Origin: Clonostachys chloroleuca | Lineage: Eukaryota; Ascomycota; Sordariomycetes; Hypocreales; Bionectriaceae | Direction of reading: 5' to 3' | NCBI GenBank assembly: GCA_037952775.1 | Contig: JBANAY010000003.1 | Location: forward strand, 6,696,001-6,760,000 | DNA: 64,000 nucleotides | In this document: in pieces, positions 24,251 to 33,794 of the stretch | Numbering within the stretch: the stretch's first letter is position 1 | How the letters are laid out: each line of letters begins with the position of its first letter | Notes under the pieces: model-generated | Told to the model about the DNA's origin: nothing | Seen by the model: the letters and a program-made list of their open reading frames with translations, nothing else | Databases searched by the model: none | Made by a program: the position numbers and the translations under genes

Positions 24251-24859
24251 AGAGCCTGGCATAGATCACCCCCTGGCGTAACCGCCTGTGGTTGATTATT
24301 GAGATGTTTCCTCAGGCGTCAGTGCTCCTAGCCTTTTCCGCAATGTAACTCATGATTCTGCCCCGTGTTCAGTTGTAAGCCGATGATGATTGAAATCGAA
24401 GATGAGTCCTAGGATTAGGCCTCGGCTGGCACGACTTCGTTAAACAAGCAACCGTCCATCTGAAGAATACATGAGAAGGGGTTAGTGGGAGTGTCTTGAA
24501 GCCTTTGGCAGAAATTTACGGCTAAATTTGAGCCAAAGAGAAACAGAAGGCGACGGCTTCATTAAGAGCAGAATATATGGACCTAGACAAACGACAATGA
24601 GTGAGGAGGGGGCAAGGTTGAATGCCACGACAGGTGGGGACCGTCGACATCATATGCCGTTTCGGGAGATATCCAGCGCGGCACGAAAGTACCTGGTCAA
24701 TCACTCCAGGGACCATTGTGAGTTGATCGAAAGGGGGTGAAAGTACCACGCCAATTTTAGGATTTTTGGGATAGTATAAGTGAAGAAGAGGCTTGCAAAG
24801 GAAACGTCTCTCATCGTATCGAGATAACTCCTTTCATGGTGTCTGCCTCAAGTTAGAAC
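24251..24859. other. intergenic 0.6 kb with transposon relic
   Basis: Between the broken HET gene and the WD40 gene. Apart from the transposase-like relic listed separately, nothing was recognised. Confidence 0.4.
24600..24765 (+). mobile_element. decayed Tc1/mariner-type transposon fragment (copy A)
   Basis: The plus strand reads 'MPFREISSAARKYLV' and 'RDHCELIERG', which resembles the helix-turn-helix N-terminus of fungal Tc1/mariner transposases. It is followed at once by GGTGAAAGTACCACGCCA. The same order, with the same GTACCACGCCA end, occurs at 28090-28370, where about 180 bp more lie between the two parts. This copy therefore looks like an internally deleted form. No full transposase or paired terminal repeat was found. 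Confidence 0.5.
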
Positions 24860-26014
24860 TTACAATGCGCTATCCACATGCCTGGATGCAAACTGCTCAA
24901 TCAAATCTAGATCCCAAACCTGTACATTACGAGTCCCCCTAGGCTCACCGTCGGACAAGATAGCCAACTTCCCATGTCCTGCCGCATAATTCCTGATAAG
25001 CCCAATTGATCCCTGAAGGTCAACGAGCCACTTCCGGCTTTGCCAATCCCAAAGTTTAATACGGCCATCACTTGTTCCAATAGTGACTAGAAATTGACCA
25101 ACCCTAGCAAGCCCCCGAACTGGGACTTCATGCGCAATAAAGCTGTGGACGAGCTCACCATCCTGTGTCCAGGTCTTAATTGTTCCATCAATCCCACCAG
25201 TTAGTAGGTTTCCATTATTGGCATTTACGTAGAGGGTAGTATGCCTGGCTTCAGTTTGTCGTTCTGCCTTCATTTTGCTATTGATTTCCGGTTAGTGGAT
25301 AATGTAGTTCAATGCCCGAGTATCTCTTACCCATTCTCCCAGTCCCAGATGCGAACTTGACCATGGCCGTCGCCAACGCGAAGGAGCGAGCCATCAGGGC
25401 TAAAGGTCAAAATCGAGGTGTCCTCCGGGTGCCCTTCCAACACTTGAATGCATTCGCCGGACGTTATGTTCCAAATCCTTACAGTTCCATCCTCAGATGC
25501 AGAAAATAGCATGCTCTCCTTGCTTTCTAGCCGGTTGATCCGTCCTCTATGACCCTGCAGAGTGTGGGTAGGCTCTTGCTTCTCTCGCTGCCATAGGAAA
25601 ATCTCGCCACCATAGGTAGAACTGGATGCATATTGGGACTTGTTGAGGAATGCAACATGATGTGCCATCCCTCCCCCGATAAAGTCCTGGATATGTGTAC
25701 TATTAATTCACATTAGATAACAATAGTAATAAGCTGGAACAACCACATACTAACCCATTTTCAAAATCCCATAATCCTACCTTACCAGCGGCATCCCATG
25801 TAGCAACAAGCAGAAGACTAGACTCTGGGTGGCACTTGACCTCCCAGTTTAACCCAATATCAAAGTCGGCTTTTTTCCCCGGGCGGAGGGGATCATGGCT
25901 ATACACGACACATCTTTGCGCAGCAGCGATGAGATACTTGTCAGTCAGAGTGAAACCATAGACCATGGCCAACTTAGGGGAAACTTCGAGTTGGAAAGCA
26001 CAGGACGTTTCCAT
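24860..26014 (-). CDS. WD40-repeat protein
   Basis: Exons 25755-26014, 25331-25699 and 24860-25277 join in phase through 55- and 53-bp introns; both junctions fall inside a Gly codon after 'WDFEN' and 'WDWEN'. The product is 348 residues. At least five WD-type blades are visible, for example 'GKVGLWDFENG', 'GEIFLWQ', 'GTVRIWNITSG', 'GQVRIWDWENG', 'GTIKTW' and 'GRIKLWDW'. WD40 propellers are protein-binding scaffolds. There is no F-box or other domain in this model, but the start is uncertain: the frame stays open upstream of the ATG at 26014 without another ATG, so an upstream exon is possible. The C-terminus 'EQFASRHVDSAL' ends at a TAA that lies within a GTAAGT, so further splicing is also conceivable. 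Confidence 0.75.
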
Positions 26015-26787
26015 GCTGAGGATAATGGGTAAGCTTTTATGGGCTGAAAACGTAGATATGGAGTAGAAAGCCAAGCGATATTCTGGTGTAGAGAAATTGG
26101 GATGTGATAGAACAAAAGGTCATGAGGAAACAAAATTCGGAGGGAGAGACATTCCATTTATAACTGGGAAGCGGGGTCGATTGATTACCCTCCAACCGGC
26201 TGTGGATGCAAGGCCGCGCCTCGTTCTGACTGCATTAGCATCAAGGATCCTGGACCGTGCAGATGAACCAGTTTTTTCTCACACTGTGTTGGAAGCCCGT
26301 ATCGTGCCACATGATACAATAAAGCCTCCGGCGGCCTCCCCTACTTGGCCTACGCGAATAAAGAAAATGGTAAGCTGGCTTTCATTTTACAAGACGGCAG
26401 AATCATCAGAATTATCTCGTATTAGGATAGCCTATCGTTTGGATGCAGGCATCTTTTATAGAACAGCAGTAAAGGCTATTGATGCAAAATTGTTCTACTA
26501 TTACCAGTTAGAGGTATAGTGATTTGGATCTAATTCACTCTAGTTAGGGAAGTATATCCGTCGGGATTAGAATATTTACTATATTTGTCTTTACGTAGGA
26601 AGCTCTCCCCCATGTCCATAAGAACCGCTTTCTCTATCAAGGCATCAAAATAATCACAAGACAAGTTTAATACCAATACTAGTATATATTGAAATAAATT
26701 CGTGCTGCCTTGGATACATAAAGAGTGACTGCAACATAAAAACTTGTCCCTGATGTATTGCGAGTCGAGTAAATGAATAACCATCTA
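26015..26787. other. intergenic 0.8 kb
   Basis: Upstream of the WD40 gene and downstream of the small secreted gene. A 140-codon plus-strand open frame here has no family features and was judged spurious. The rest is AT-rich. Confidence 0.4.
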
Positions 26788-27185
26788 TTAGTCCACACAT
26801 TCCAACTCGGCAAGGTTGCAGCGGCACCCGAAGGTCGGGTCACAATCGGCGGTTTTTGTGCAAAAACCGTTGCACATGTCCGAGTTGGCATTCTATACAG
26901 AGTCAGTCATGCGTTTCTTTCTAATTAAGTTTTTGCCCACCAACCTTGAGGCCCTTTTTAAGGGGGCTCGTCTGGGCTTTTACCCGGGCCCTTTGCAGGA
27001 GCCTTCGCAGGAGCCTTCGCAGCCCTCTTCAGGGGAACGTTGGCATCTTCATAAAGAGCAGCTCTAGCTCGAAGACAGGCTCTATCGAGCGCCGCGGCTC
27101 TACGCTCTAGGTCGATGTCACGCTCGAACTGAGCCATGACACCAACAGCAGCGATGGCGTAGATGAGGACCTTGGACAGCTGCAT
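26788..27185 (-). CDS. small secreted Cys-rich protein, probable two-exon gene
   Basis: The first part (ATG at 27185) encodes 75 residues. It has a signal peptide ('MQLSKVLIYAIAAVGVMA'), dibasic sites (ERR, LKR) and an Ala-Lys-Pro repeat built from 12-bp units. A second coding block at 26788-26892 encodes 34 residues with six cysteines spaced C-x3-C-x5-C-x5-C-x-C-x6-C, a knottin-like pattern, ending 'CVD'. A TATAG acceptor sits immediately before this block. However, the only good donor (GTAAAA near 26970) joins the blocks out of phase by one. Either another splice or one indel separates a working pre-pro-peptide gene from what is seen. Small secreted Cys-rich proteins act outside the cell in defence, competition or host contact; no family is assigned. 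Confidence 0.55.
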
Positions 27186-28593
27186 GGTGGGAGTTTGGGA
27201 CTTGACTTTGTGATTGTGATGAATGTAAAGTGAGAACAGAAAGAAGTGTTGTGAGATGTCCGTACTTTCTTGATGATGGCGATGGTGATGGTGATGGTGA
27301 GTGGTTTTCAACCACTCGACTTGCTGTACCGCGTCGGACCTTTTATAATTATTTCCACCGTCCCCTGCTTCAGCACGCCCTCTTGAGAAAGGCTTTTTAA
27401 AATTGCCACGCAGTGATCACGGTCTTTCAAACTAAACCAGGAACAAAAATCGCCAACTAGTCTTGCTGTTGGTCCCTCCCTTGCTTAGATACTACTTAGA
27501 GGTTCTAGTATTACTCATTCTTATAGGCCTACTGCATTGAGTGACATACTAATCTTTTGCCTTGTGCCTCGTACAGCATACCCTCCATATGTCCTTGCAC
27601 TGTGTTTTCCAACGTATGAGGCACTTTTGGCCAACAGCACTCCATTCGCGTAAACGTAACAGTTCGTTTCCATTTCCACCGACAGTAGAGCAGGGGCTAA
27701 AAATAACAAATCTAACGTGACTTGCCATCCCCGCCATTACCGAAACAGAACCAACTCACAGAGAGTGACGACGTGAATGCCGCCTCCCGTTCAGGGCTAA
27801 TCCGACCAACACCACTGTCCCCATCCTCTATGACCCATACTACCTCAGCCTTATCCGCCTGTACCCTATCCGTGCTAACGGGGCACCTTGTCCATCAGGA
27901 GCACTCCAAGTATAGCCACGGGACTTCTCAGCTCACATCCCCGATTTCCTCCGTTCCTTCCATACGCTGCCACAAGTTAAGTCGCCTATTCGTACACCAT
28001 ATCGTCTTCATAGCTACCCCAGCGGTCTGGAGATAGCGGAGGGTTCAAGGGCGGTAGCTATGCCATTACCCACCGTGACGCCAGTGCTATTCACACCCTC
28101 ACAACAGGGTTACCATTTCAGGAAATAGCCAGCGCTGCGAAGGTAGTCAATTGCTGCAGGGATCATCGCCAGCTGATCAAAAAGGGGTGGCTGCAGCCTG
28201 TCAGCGAACTAGACCTACCAACGGCACGCACTCGCACATTAGTCATGGGCAGCGAAGCCTGAGAAGGTGTAAAGCCCTCGATGGGCTTATCACAACCTCA
28301 GGTGTATTCAGTGCCCTCAAAACTCAGAAGTTAGATTGTGGTGGAAGTACCACGCCAGAATCTCGACACGATTCTAGTATTTTTGTTGTGAGCCTTGACT
28401 TTATCAGGAAATGGGATCTTACATGTAAGCAGAATGCCAAGTGCTCTGGGGGCTAACAGGACTAATAAATAACAGCTGGTCTCACGTTCGTCTCCGCATA
28501 TTCTCTCCTCCTTCTTTTTCATTTACTTTACATTCCTCATTTTTGCTCTAATAAGCTTCGGAAATATATTTTTACTCATCGTCAATTGCTAAA
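27186..28593. other. 1.4-kb gap with repeats and transposon relic
   Basis: The left end is the promoter and 5' leader of the small secreted gene, with a GATGGT trinucleotide-like run at 27275-27300. The middle has open frames without family features. The right part holds the second transposon relic (listed separately). A CT-rich leader precedes the membrane-protein gene. Confidence 0.4.
28060..28375 (+). mobile_element. decayed Tc1/mariner-type transposon fragment (copy B)
   Basis: The plus strand reads 'TTGLPFQEIASAAK' and, after a small frame change, 'CCRDHRQLIKKGWLQPV', matching the helix-turn-helix part of fungal Tc1/mariner transposases. The frame then breaks. The relic ends in GGTGGAAGTACCACGCCA, shared with copy A at about 24740. 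The ORF is disrupted and the catalytic DDE region is absent, so the element is dead. Confidence 0.5.
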
Positions 28594-29070
28594 ATGGCCA
28601 CCAAAACAACGGTTCCCCTCTACTATGATATTTATTTCCGCTGGATGGACCCTATAATCTCCATCGCGACAGCCCTGCTCGTCTTCTTCAATCGCGACCT
28701 GATCCTCGCCCAGGCCGGGCCAGTTGCTGAACGTTCTCAGCAAGACCCCATTCTAGACCCGCTCATGTGGCAGCTCGCCGGCTTGTACTTACTCATCGCC
28801 ACCTTACAAGGCGGTCTTCTGCGCTACACCGATGATCTGGGCGTGTGGAAGTTCTGCAATTTCGGCGTCATGGTGGTGGATGTGTTGGTCGTCTGTAGCT
28901 TGGTGGAGCTGAAGGCTCGCACCCCCGAGGGACTGTCTGTGTCTGGCATGAGACCAGAGGACTGGGTGAATTGGGTATTGACGATTCTCGCGGTGGTCAT
29001 CCGGCTTGCTTTCATTCTTGATGTTGGTCTCAAGCCATCCAAAGAGTTCGGCGCCAAGAAGAGGGTCTAA
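28594..29070 (+). CDS. four-TM membrane protein, DUF7704-like
   Basis: A single 158-residue frame with a good context at its ATG. It has about four hydrophobic segments: 'IISIATALLVFF', 'LAGLYLLIATLQGGLL', 'VMVVDVLVVCSLV' and 'VLTILAVVIRLAFIL'. The opening 'YYDIYFRWMDPIIS' and the spacing of segments fit the DUF7704 family of small fungal membrane proteins; this assignment is from memory of the pattern. The function is unknown. It is followed by the large GTPase gene on the other strand, about 380 bp away. Confidence 0.75.
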   Translation: MATKTTVPLYYDIYFRWMDPIISIATALLVFFNRDLILAQAGPVAERSQQDPILDPLMWQLAGLYLLIATLQGGLLRYTDDLGVWKFCNFGVMVVDVLVVCSLVELKARTPEGLSVSGMRPEDWVNWVLTILAVVIRLAFILDVGLKPSKEFGAKKRV

Positions 29071-29451
29071 GTTATCTTCTGTTGGGCAGGCTAAAGACTT
29101 GCTTATCCACAGAGCAAAAATACAAAGCCGCGAGAATTCTAAAATGAAAACGTTGCGGGTTGGAGATTCTCGAGAACTTGGGTGGAGGAAACTGGATTAC
29201 ATGTGATTCATTTGGTATGTCCATTGTTGCTAGAAGGACTGGTAAGGTGGCTTTTCATTCTCATGAAAGAGCAAGGTTCGCTCAAGATTATCACCGAGGG
29301 ATATGCAACATATTTATGGGCAGAGCTTGGAGCTCTTTTAGCTACAAATACACTTATTTTCTTTTACGTTATGAATTTCACAGCGGAACCACAAACGATT
29401 ATCCGACCGTCATCATAAATCCTTGCAAGTCCAACCCTGCTGTGAGTTTAC
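29071..29451. other. convergent 3' spacer
   Basis: Spacer between the ends of the membrane-protein gene (plus) and the GTPase gene (minus). It is AT-rich, with no gene seen. Confidence 0.4.
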
Positions 29452-32400
29452 TCATCTTAGAGAAAGTCCTGAAAACATACTACTAAACAGGCCAGAGCTG
29501 CGGTTGTCATGTTTCCGGTGGCCGTCTTTGGGAACCACCTTAGGTGGAGACCTTTTCTGTACTGTGATGACACGGGCCTGCGCCTGTTGAGGCTTAGAAC
29601 GCCGAGCTCCAAATCCCGCTCCTGCTCTTCCACCGATACGGTAAGGCCGCTCTCTGTACGTGGCTTTATGGGCGGACGTGATTGTATTCTTCACCGCTTT
29701 GAGATTCTGCCCAAAGTGTGGGAGGCCATAGAGTCTGGCAACAAGCTGCTCGACACCCTTTTCATCCAGTAGTTGCTCTTTCGCGTTGCGTGGAGCGCGC
29801 ATATGCTTGGTCAGTGTATTGACGAGCTCCAAGTGCGCTTGCTTGTCTTCTTTTAAGCCCTGGAGACGTTTCTTGTTGATGTCCACATTGTGTCTTAGCT
29901 GTCTCCCGGCTTCGATCTTGGACTCTTCATCTTGAATGAGCATGTTGATGTAATCCTCGGTTGCATCGTTGATTGGTGTCAAAGCCCACGCCTTGAGAAA
30001 CAGCCCAAATCGAGCTGCTGCTTCTTGTATTTGCATATGCTCTGATTTGTATTCCCCAATCAGCTTTGACGCTTCCGCGATACCAGTCTGGCGCAGGGTA
30101 ACATCTCCAGCGTTGGCTTGTAACTGTCTCTGGATCTCCGTATCGGTCACCTGAACAGTGACTTGCTCAAGCTCATATAAGACATGCATGTGCTCTTGCC
30201 ACTGATGTGTGCACCTCTTGCAATGATCACTGCCACTGAAAGCGGCGCAGCGGATCAGGTTTGGGTGTGCAACCACGTCTTGCTTCACATCAGTGAGATA
30301 GCACACTGGGTGACAATGGGACTTGTAGATGGTGACAGTCTCTCCGTCTCCCTTTCCACTGTCCTTAAAGTCACAACATGTCGTGTTCTTGCAAACCGTT
30401 CGAGGTTTATCAAGCTGTCGACTTTGGAATTGAATTTTGTCGAGTTGAAGCCTTTTACGGAGGTTATCACCAGTCAGCCTCGTGTCCAGCAGTTGTTGCT
30501 TCTTGTCTTCCATCGCGGTGATATTATCTCTAATCAACTTGGAGATTTCGGCCATAGGCTTGGTGAGCTCCATGATGAGTTGGCGAGCCCCATTTAGACT
30601 AATAGTGCTCACGACACTATGAGGCTTTCTGGTCTTGAAATAGTCGACAGGCCGCACTGATTCCATTCTCGAGTGCTCCCAGCTACGACGGAAATCCTCC
30701 TCGTTGGGGAGAAGGCAGCCATTCTTGTATGCTGCCAAGTATCGGAAGCTCTCTGAATCAAAGCAGTACGTTGTTGAATTCGAGAGTGTCAATCCCATGT
30801 CTGAATGTTCCTTCAAAAGCGACATGAGGGGCTGGAATGTATCTCCAGGAGTGTAATTCGATATTCGCGTGTTGGTGAATCCGAATACAATGTTCTCAAC
30901 AGCGCTTCGATGGAGGTGTGCCAGTAATTCTTTGACGCAAAAGCGGAAAGTGATTGTCAGGCGGGCGTTGTTTGACTTGAGAAGAATCAATATTCCGTGG
31001 AGATTCTCGTAGCTGCTAAGCGTGCTAAGGATATCTGCCATGTTCTTCTTGTCATATTGGATTCCCCTTGTATCTCCAATCCCCGGAGTGTCAATCAACC
31101 TATATGTGGCTGAGCCAATATTGACTGAATACACGTTCGTCTGTTGAGTTGCAGATGCACCCTTAGATCCATCTGCTTCATCATCACGGCCACCAACTTT
31201 GATAACCTTCTCTTCAATTGGTTGGTTTGGATCACTTCTGTTCATGACTTGAATAGAGAAGGAGCATGGGATCACCGATTCTAATTGGTCAGACGCCTTG
31301 GCGAGATCGAGAGTTTCGTAAGATAGGTAGTTGATGAAGGCGTTGATGAACGTGGATTTCCCTACCCCAGTTTCGCCCAGAATCAGGATGTTGATGTAGT
31401 CTGACTGGTCCAAGTTGCCCAGGAGCCCACCGAGAGTCTTGGTAGAATAGGGAACGTAGTCAGTTCCGTGACGATCACCATTGCATTTGAATTGATAGCT
31501 TCTATACGGTGCGCGTCCACATTCACAATATATGAATTCATCCGTGAAGCCATACTCAATAGGAGCAAGACAGAAAGAACATGACCATTCGCATATTCTA
31601 GTTGGATCACATTTGCCACACGGACATGGTATCTTCACGAACCGGCGTTTGACGGGCTTGTTGTTTAGACTGGTATCAAGAGCGATCGTCTGGTACTGAG
31701 CGAGAGATTTCTCGGCCATAAATTTCTGGTGATCGAGCAAATCGGAGATGCTTTCCTCGCCATTCTGGAAGCGACAAATGCGAGGAGCATCCGAATCCAA
31801 GGACTTGGACGCCGCATCACAGTCTACAACGTAGACAGGAGCTGTTTGGCGGGCGCGTGTGAGCAGCCCCATCAGCAACGCACAATTGTCATTCCAGAGA
31901 TCTTGGCTTTTCATCGCATTTCGGTTGAAGAGAAAGGCATAGCAGCCACTGTCGCCATGGGAATCAATGGCATCCTCATAAGAGAGCCTATTGTGGCCGA
32001 TATAGATGGCTCCATTGGAGACCACATGATTAATGAAATCAAGCTTGGCACCCTCTTGACCAGCGATAGCGGATAGCTTCCTTGGAGAGAAATCTCCGTT
32101 GTTGTACTGGTTGAATAAGTCCCAAAGAGTCGTTGACGCTGTTTGACCTCGCCGTACGCTCACTAAACCTTCCTTGAACTCCTCTTGGGCAAGCTTTTTT
32201 GCCTTCCCAAGCTGATCAATGGACCGACGCACTTCTTGAATGTGGCTCTCTGATGTGTGGAGGCTATGCCGACTAAGATCAGCGTAGTACGCTCGTAGCT
32301 TGGCTTCCGCAATCTCGTAGTTATCAAACAGGTTGGTGAACTTGGCGAGATACTCGGGGCTTATGGGGGATGAAGTGACTTGGAGCTCATGGGGCAACTG

Positions 32401-33174
32401 GATGAAGTGATGCAACATGGTCAAAGGAAGCAAGGCATATGATAATGGCCACCCCTTGCCGTTGCTGCTCTGGCTGATATGGTCAGGTATTAGGCGGATG
32501 AACTGTAGGCCCTCATCCGCTGTCTGCAAAACCAGCCCTTCCTCTTCAAAAGCATCGCTGTATAATGTATAATCATACTCTGGGTTCATCCGAGATGAAG
32601 TAGTGTTCGCGGCGCCCCGACTCTCAGCTTCAAAGAAAGCACGAAGCTTGGTCAGATCCGCTTCGAAGGCATCCTTGGAATCCTTGTAGTTGGCATCTTG
32701 GGATAAGTGCTGCTTCACCTCCAGGACGGTATGTAAGCCCCAGTTGATTCCCAAAACCACATGGGTGCTATCGCGGTTTTGAAGCAAGTCCAAATCAAGA
32801 TGATTGTGGAGTTCTGGGGCCATGAAGTTCAGTTTCTCCTGTACAGTGGAAACATGATGATGAATCGCCCCGCAGAGTATCAGCTTATCGCTCGAGGCAT
32901 TGCGAAGATAAACACCTGATCCCTGTGGCTTAATCAAACCAGCGAGAATGCTAGCGGCGGTGTCACCTTGGATATCAAGGGCATTATGGCGCTCACGATA
33001 CGTTCCCCCAACTGTGACGGAGCTGTTGGTTTTCTCAGCCGGCCGCTCAGTCACAGCACCAGCTGGGGGCACGCCAGTTAGAATAGAGCCCGGGTGAAAG
33101 ATGTCGAGTTTGGCATCATAAAGAGCCCCAAGAGCGACTTTCTGGCCGAGAGCCGGGCGATCTGAGTTACTCAT
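29452..33174 (-). CDS. large GTPase with stonustoxin-like N-terminal domain
   Basis: An intronless 1240-residue frame starts at the ATG at 33174, just before the conserved start block. Residues 1-260 resemble the MACPF-like N-terminal domain of the stonustoxin family, with 'LGQKVALGALYDAKLD' and 'FHPGSILTG' and a later 'VVLGINWGLHTVLEV' strand. The next 230 residues are helical. A Cys-rich zinc-type segment (about 520-580, 'CPCGKC', 'SCSFC', 'CECG') follows. Then comes a P-loop GTPase: G1 'GETGVGKST' near 598, G3 'DTPGIGD' near 693 and 'FGFTNTR' in the G4 place, so it lacks a normal NKxD. Another Cys-rich segment ('NTTCCDFKD', 'HCKRCTHQW') and a coiled coil end the protein. Fungal proteins of this order are uncharacterised; a membrane-acting, GTP-controlled role is an inference. 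The stonustoxin-like call rests on sequence pattern only. Confidence 0.75.
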   Translation of the reverse strand: MSNSDRPALGQKVALGALYDAKLDIFHPGSILTGVPPAGAVTERPAEKTNSSVTVGGTYRERHNALDIQGDTAASILAGLIKPQGSGVYLRNASSDKLILCGAIHHHVSTVQEKLNFMAPELHNHLDLDLLQNRDSTHVVLGINWGLHTVLEVKQHLSQDANYKDSKDAFEADLTKLRAFFEAESRGAANTTSSRMNPEYDYTLYSDAFEEEGLVLQTADEGLQFIRLIPDHISQSSNGKGWPLSYALLPLTMLHHFIQLPHELQVTSSPISPEYLAKFTNLFDNYEIAEAKLRAYYADLSRHSLHTSESHIQEVRRSIDQLGKAKKLAQEEFKEGLVSVRRGQTASTTLWDLFNQYNNGDFSPRKLSAIAGQEGAKLDFINHVVSNGAIYIGHNRLSYEDAIDSHGDSGCYAFLFNRNAMKSQDLWNDNCALLMGLLTRARQTAPVYVVDCDAASKSLDSDAPRICRFQNGEESISDLLDHQKFMAEKSLAQYQTIALDTSLNNKPVKRRFVKIPCPCGKCDPTRICEWSCSFCLAPIEYGFTDEFIYCECGRAPYRSYQFKCNGDRHGTDYVPYSTKTLGGLLGNLDQSDYINILILGETGVGKSTFINAFINYLSYETLDLAKASDQLESVIPCSFSIQVMNRSDPNQPIEEKVIKVGGRDDEADGSKGASATQQTNVYSVNIGSATYRLIDTPGIGDTRGIQYDKKNMADILSTLSSYENLHGILILLKSNNARLTITFRFCVKELLAHLHRSAVENIVFGFTNTRISNYTPGDTFQPLMSLLKEHSDMGLTLSNSTTYCFDSESFRYLAAYKNGCLLPNEEDFRRSWEHSRMESVRPVDYFKTRKPHSVVSTISLNGARQLIMELTKPMAEISKLIRDNITAMEDKKQQLLDTRLTGDNLRKRLQLDKIQFQSRQLDKPRTVCKNTTCCDFKDSGKGDGETVTIYKSHCHPVCYLTDVKQDVVAHPNLIRCAAFSGSDHCKRCTHQWQEHMHVLYELEQVTVQVTDTEIQRQLQANAGDVTLRQTGIAEASKLIGEYKSEHMQIQEAAARFGLFLKAWALTPINDATEDYINMLIQDEESKIEAGRQLRHNVDINKKRLQGLKEDKQAHLELVNTLTKHMRAPRNAKEQLLDEKGVEQLVARLYGLPHFGQNLKAVKNTITSAHKATYRERPYRIGGRAGAGFGARRSKPQQAQARVITVQKRSPPKVVPKDGHRKHDNRSSGLFSSMFSGLSLR

Positions 33175-33794
33175 TTCTAGAGCAATCCTATAGAATCTGC
33201 ATTTGTATCCAGGGAATTCTGAAGATGGGAATATCAAAGAAGTGAAACTGCAGGGACTAAGGACGTAAGATCAATATGGGCATGGCGGGAACGTCCATTT
33301 GCCTGCCGCAACGCTGTGGTTTCTTATCACGGCCTAAATGTGCACATGTTGATCTCTTTGGCACTTCATATTGTGAAATCAATAATGACATTGCCTCCTT
33401 GTACCGGTACTTGCACAATCGATGCACCTCGTATTATCATCAGCGCGCCATTACCCCTAAGTAGTAAGACCTGCCTCAGCTCCCACGCCACATGGACGCA
33501 CTACCGCCTGAGCTGACACCAAACTGCATCTTCCATTGGACATTGGCGAGCCACGACGCACCTTTCTAGACTCGTCACATCTGACCCCTCATTCCTGTGG
33601 ACGCCTTTCAGGCAGAGCGGTAGGCGAAGTGATAGCGCCGTGCTCTACAACACGCGCTACCATCAAATCATGCAGCGTGCAGTTCTCACAAAGGTGCAGA
33701 ATTCGATTCTCGGTTTACAAGGAATCTCCGTTCAGAATGGCCGCAATACAGACCTCACACAGGATTTTGACATTGGGGAATTCCCAAAGCTGAC
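33175..33794. other. 0.6-kb divergent promoter region
   Basis: Shared upstream region of the GTPase gene and the BTB-like gene. It contains a 10-bp palindrome GTACCGGTAC at about 33403. A short upstream open frame (33737-33793, 18 codons) ends one base before the BTB-gene ATG. Confidence 0.45.

Noticed and set aside
26097..26519. 140-codon plus-strand open frame
   Set aside because: No family features, and no convincing promoter or splice signals.
27186..27311. Extension of the small secreted protein upstream to a His-rich start
   Set aside because: It would put 42 residues of low-complexity His-rich text before a clear signal peptide; the trinucleotide run is better read as 5' leader.
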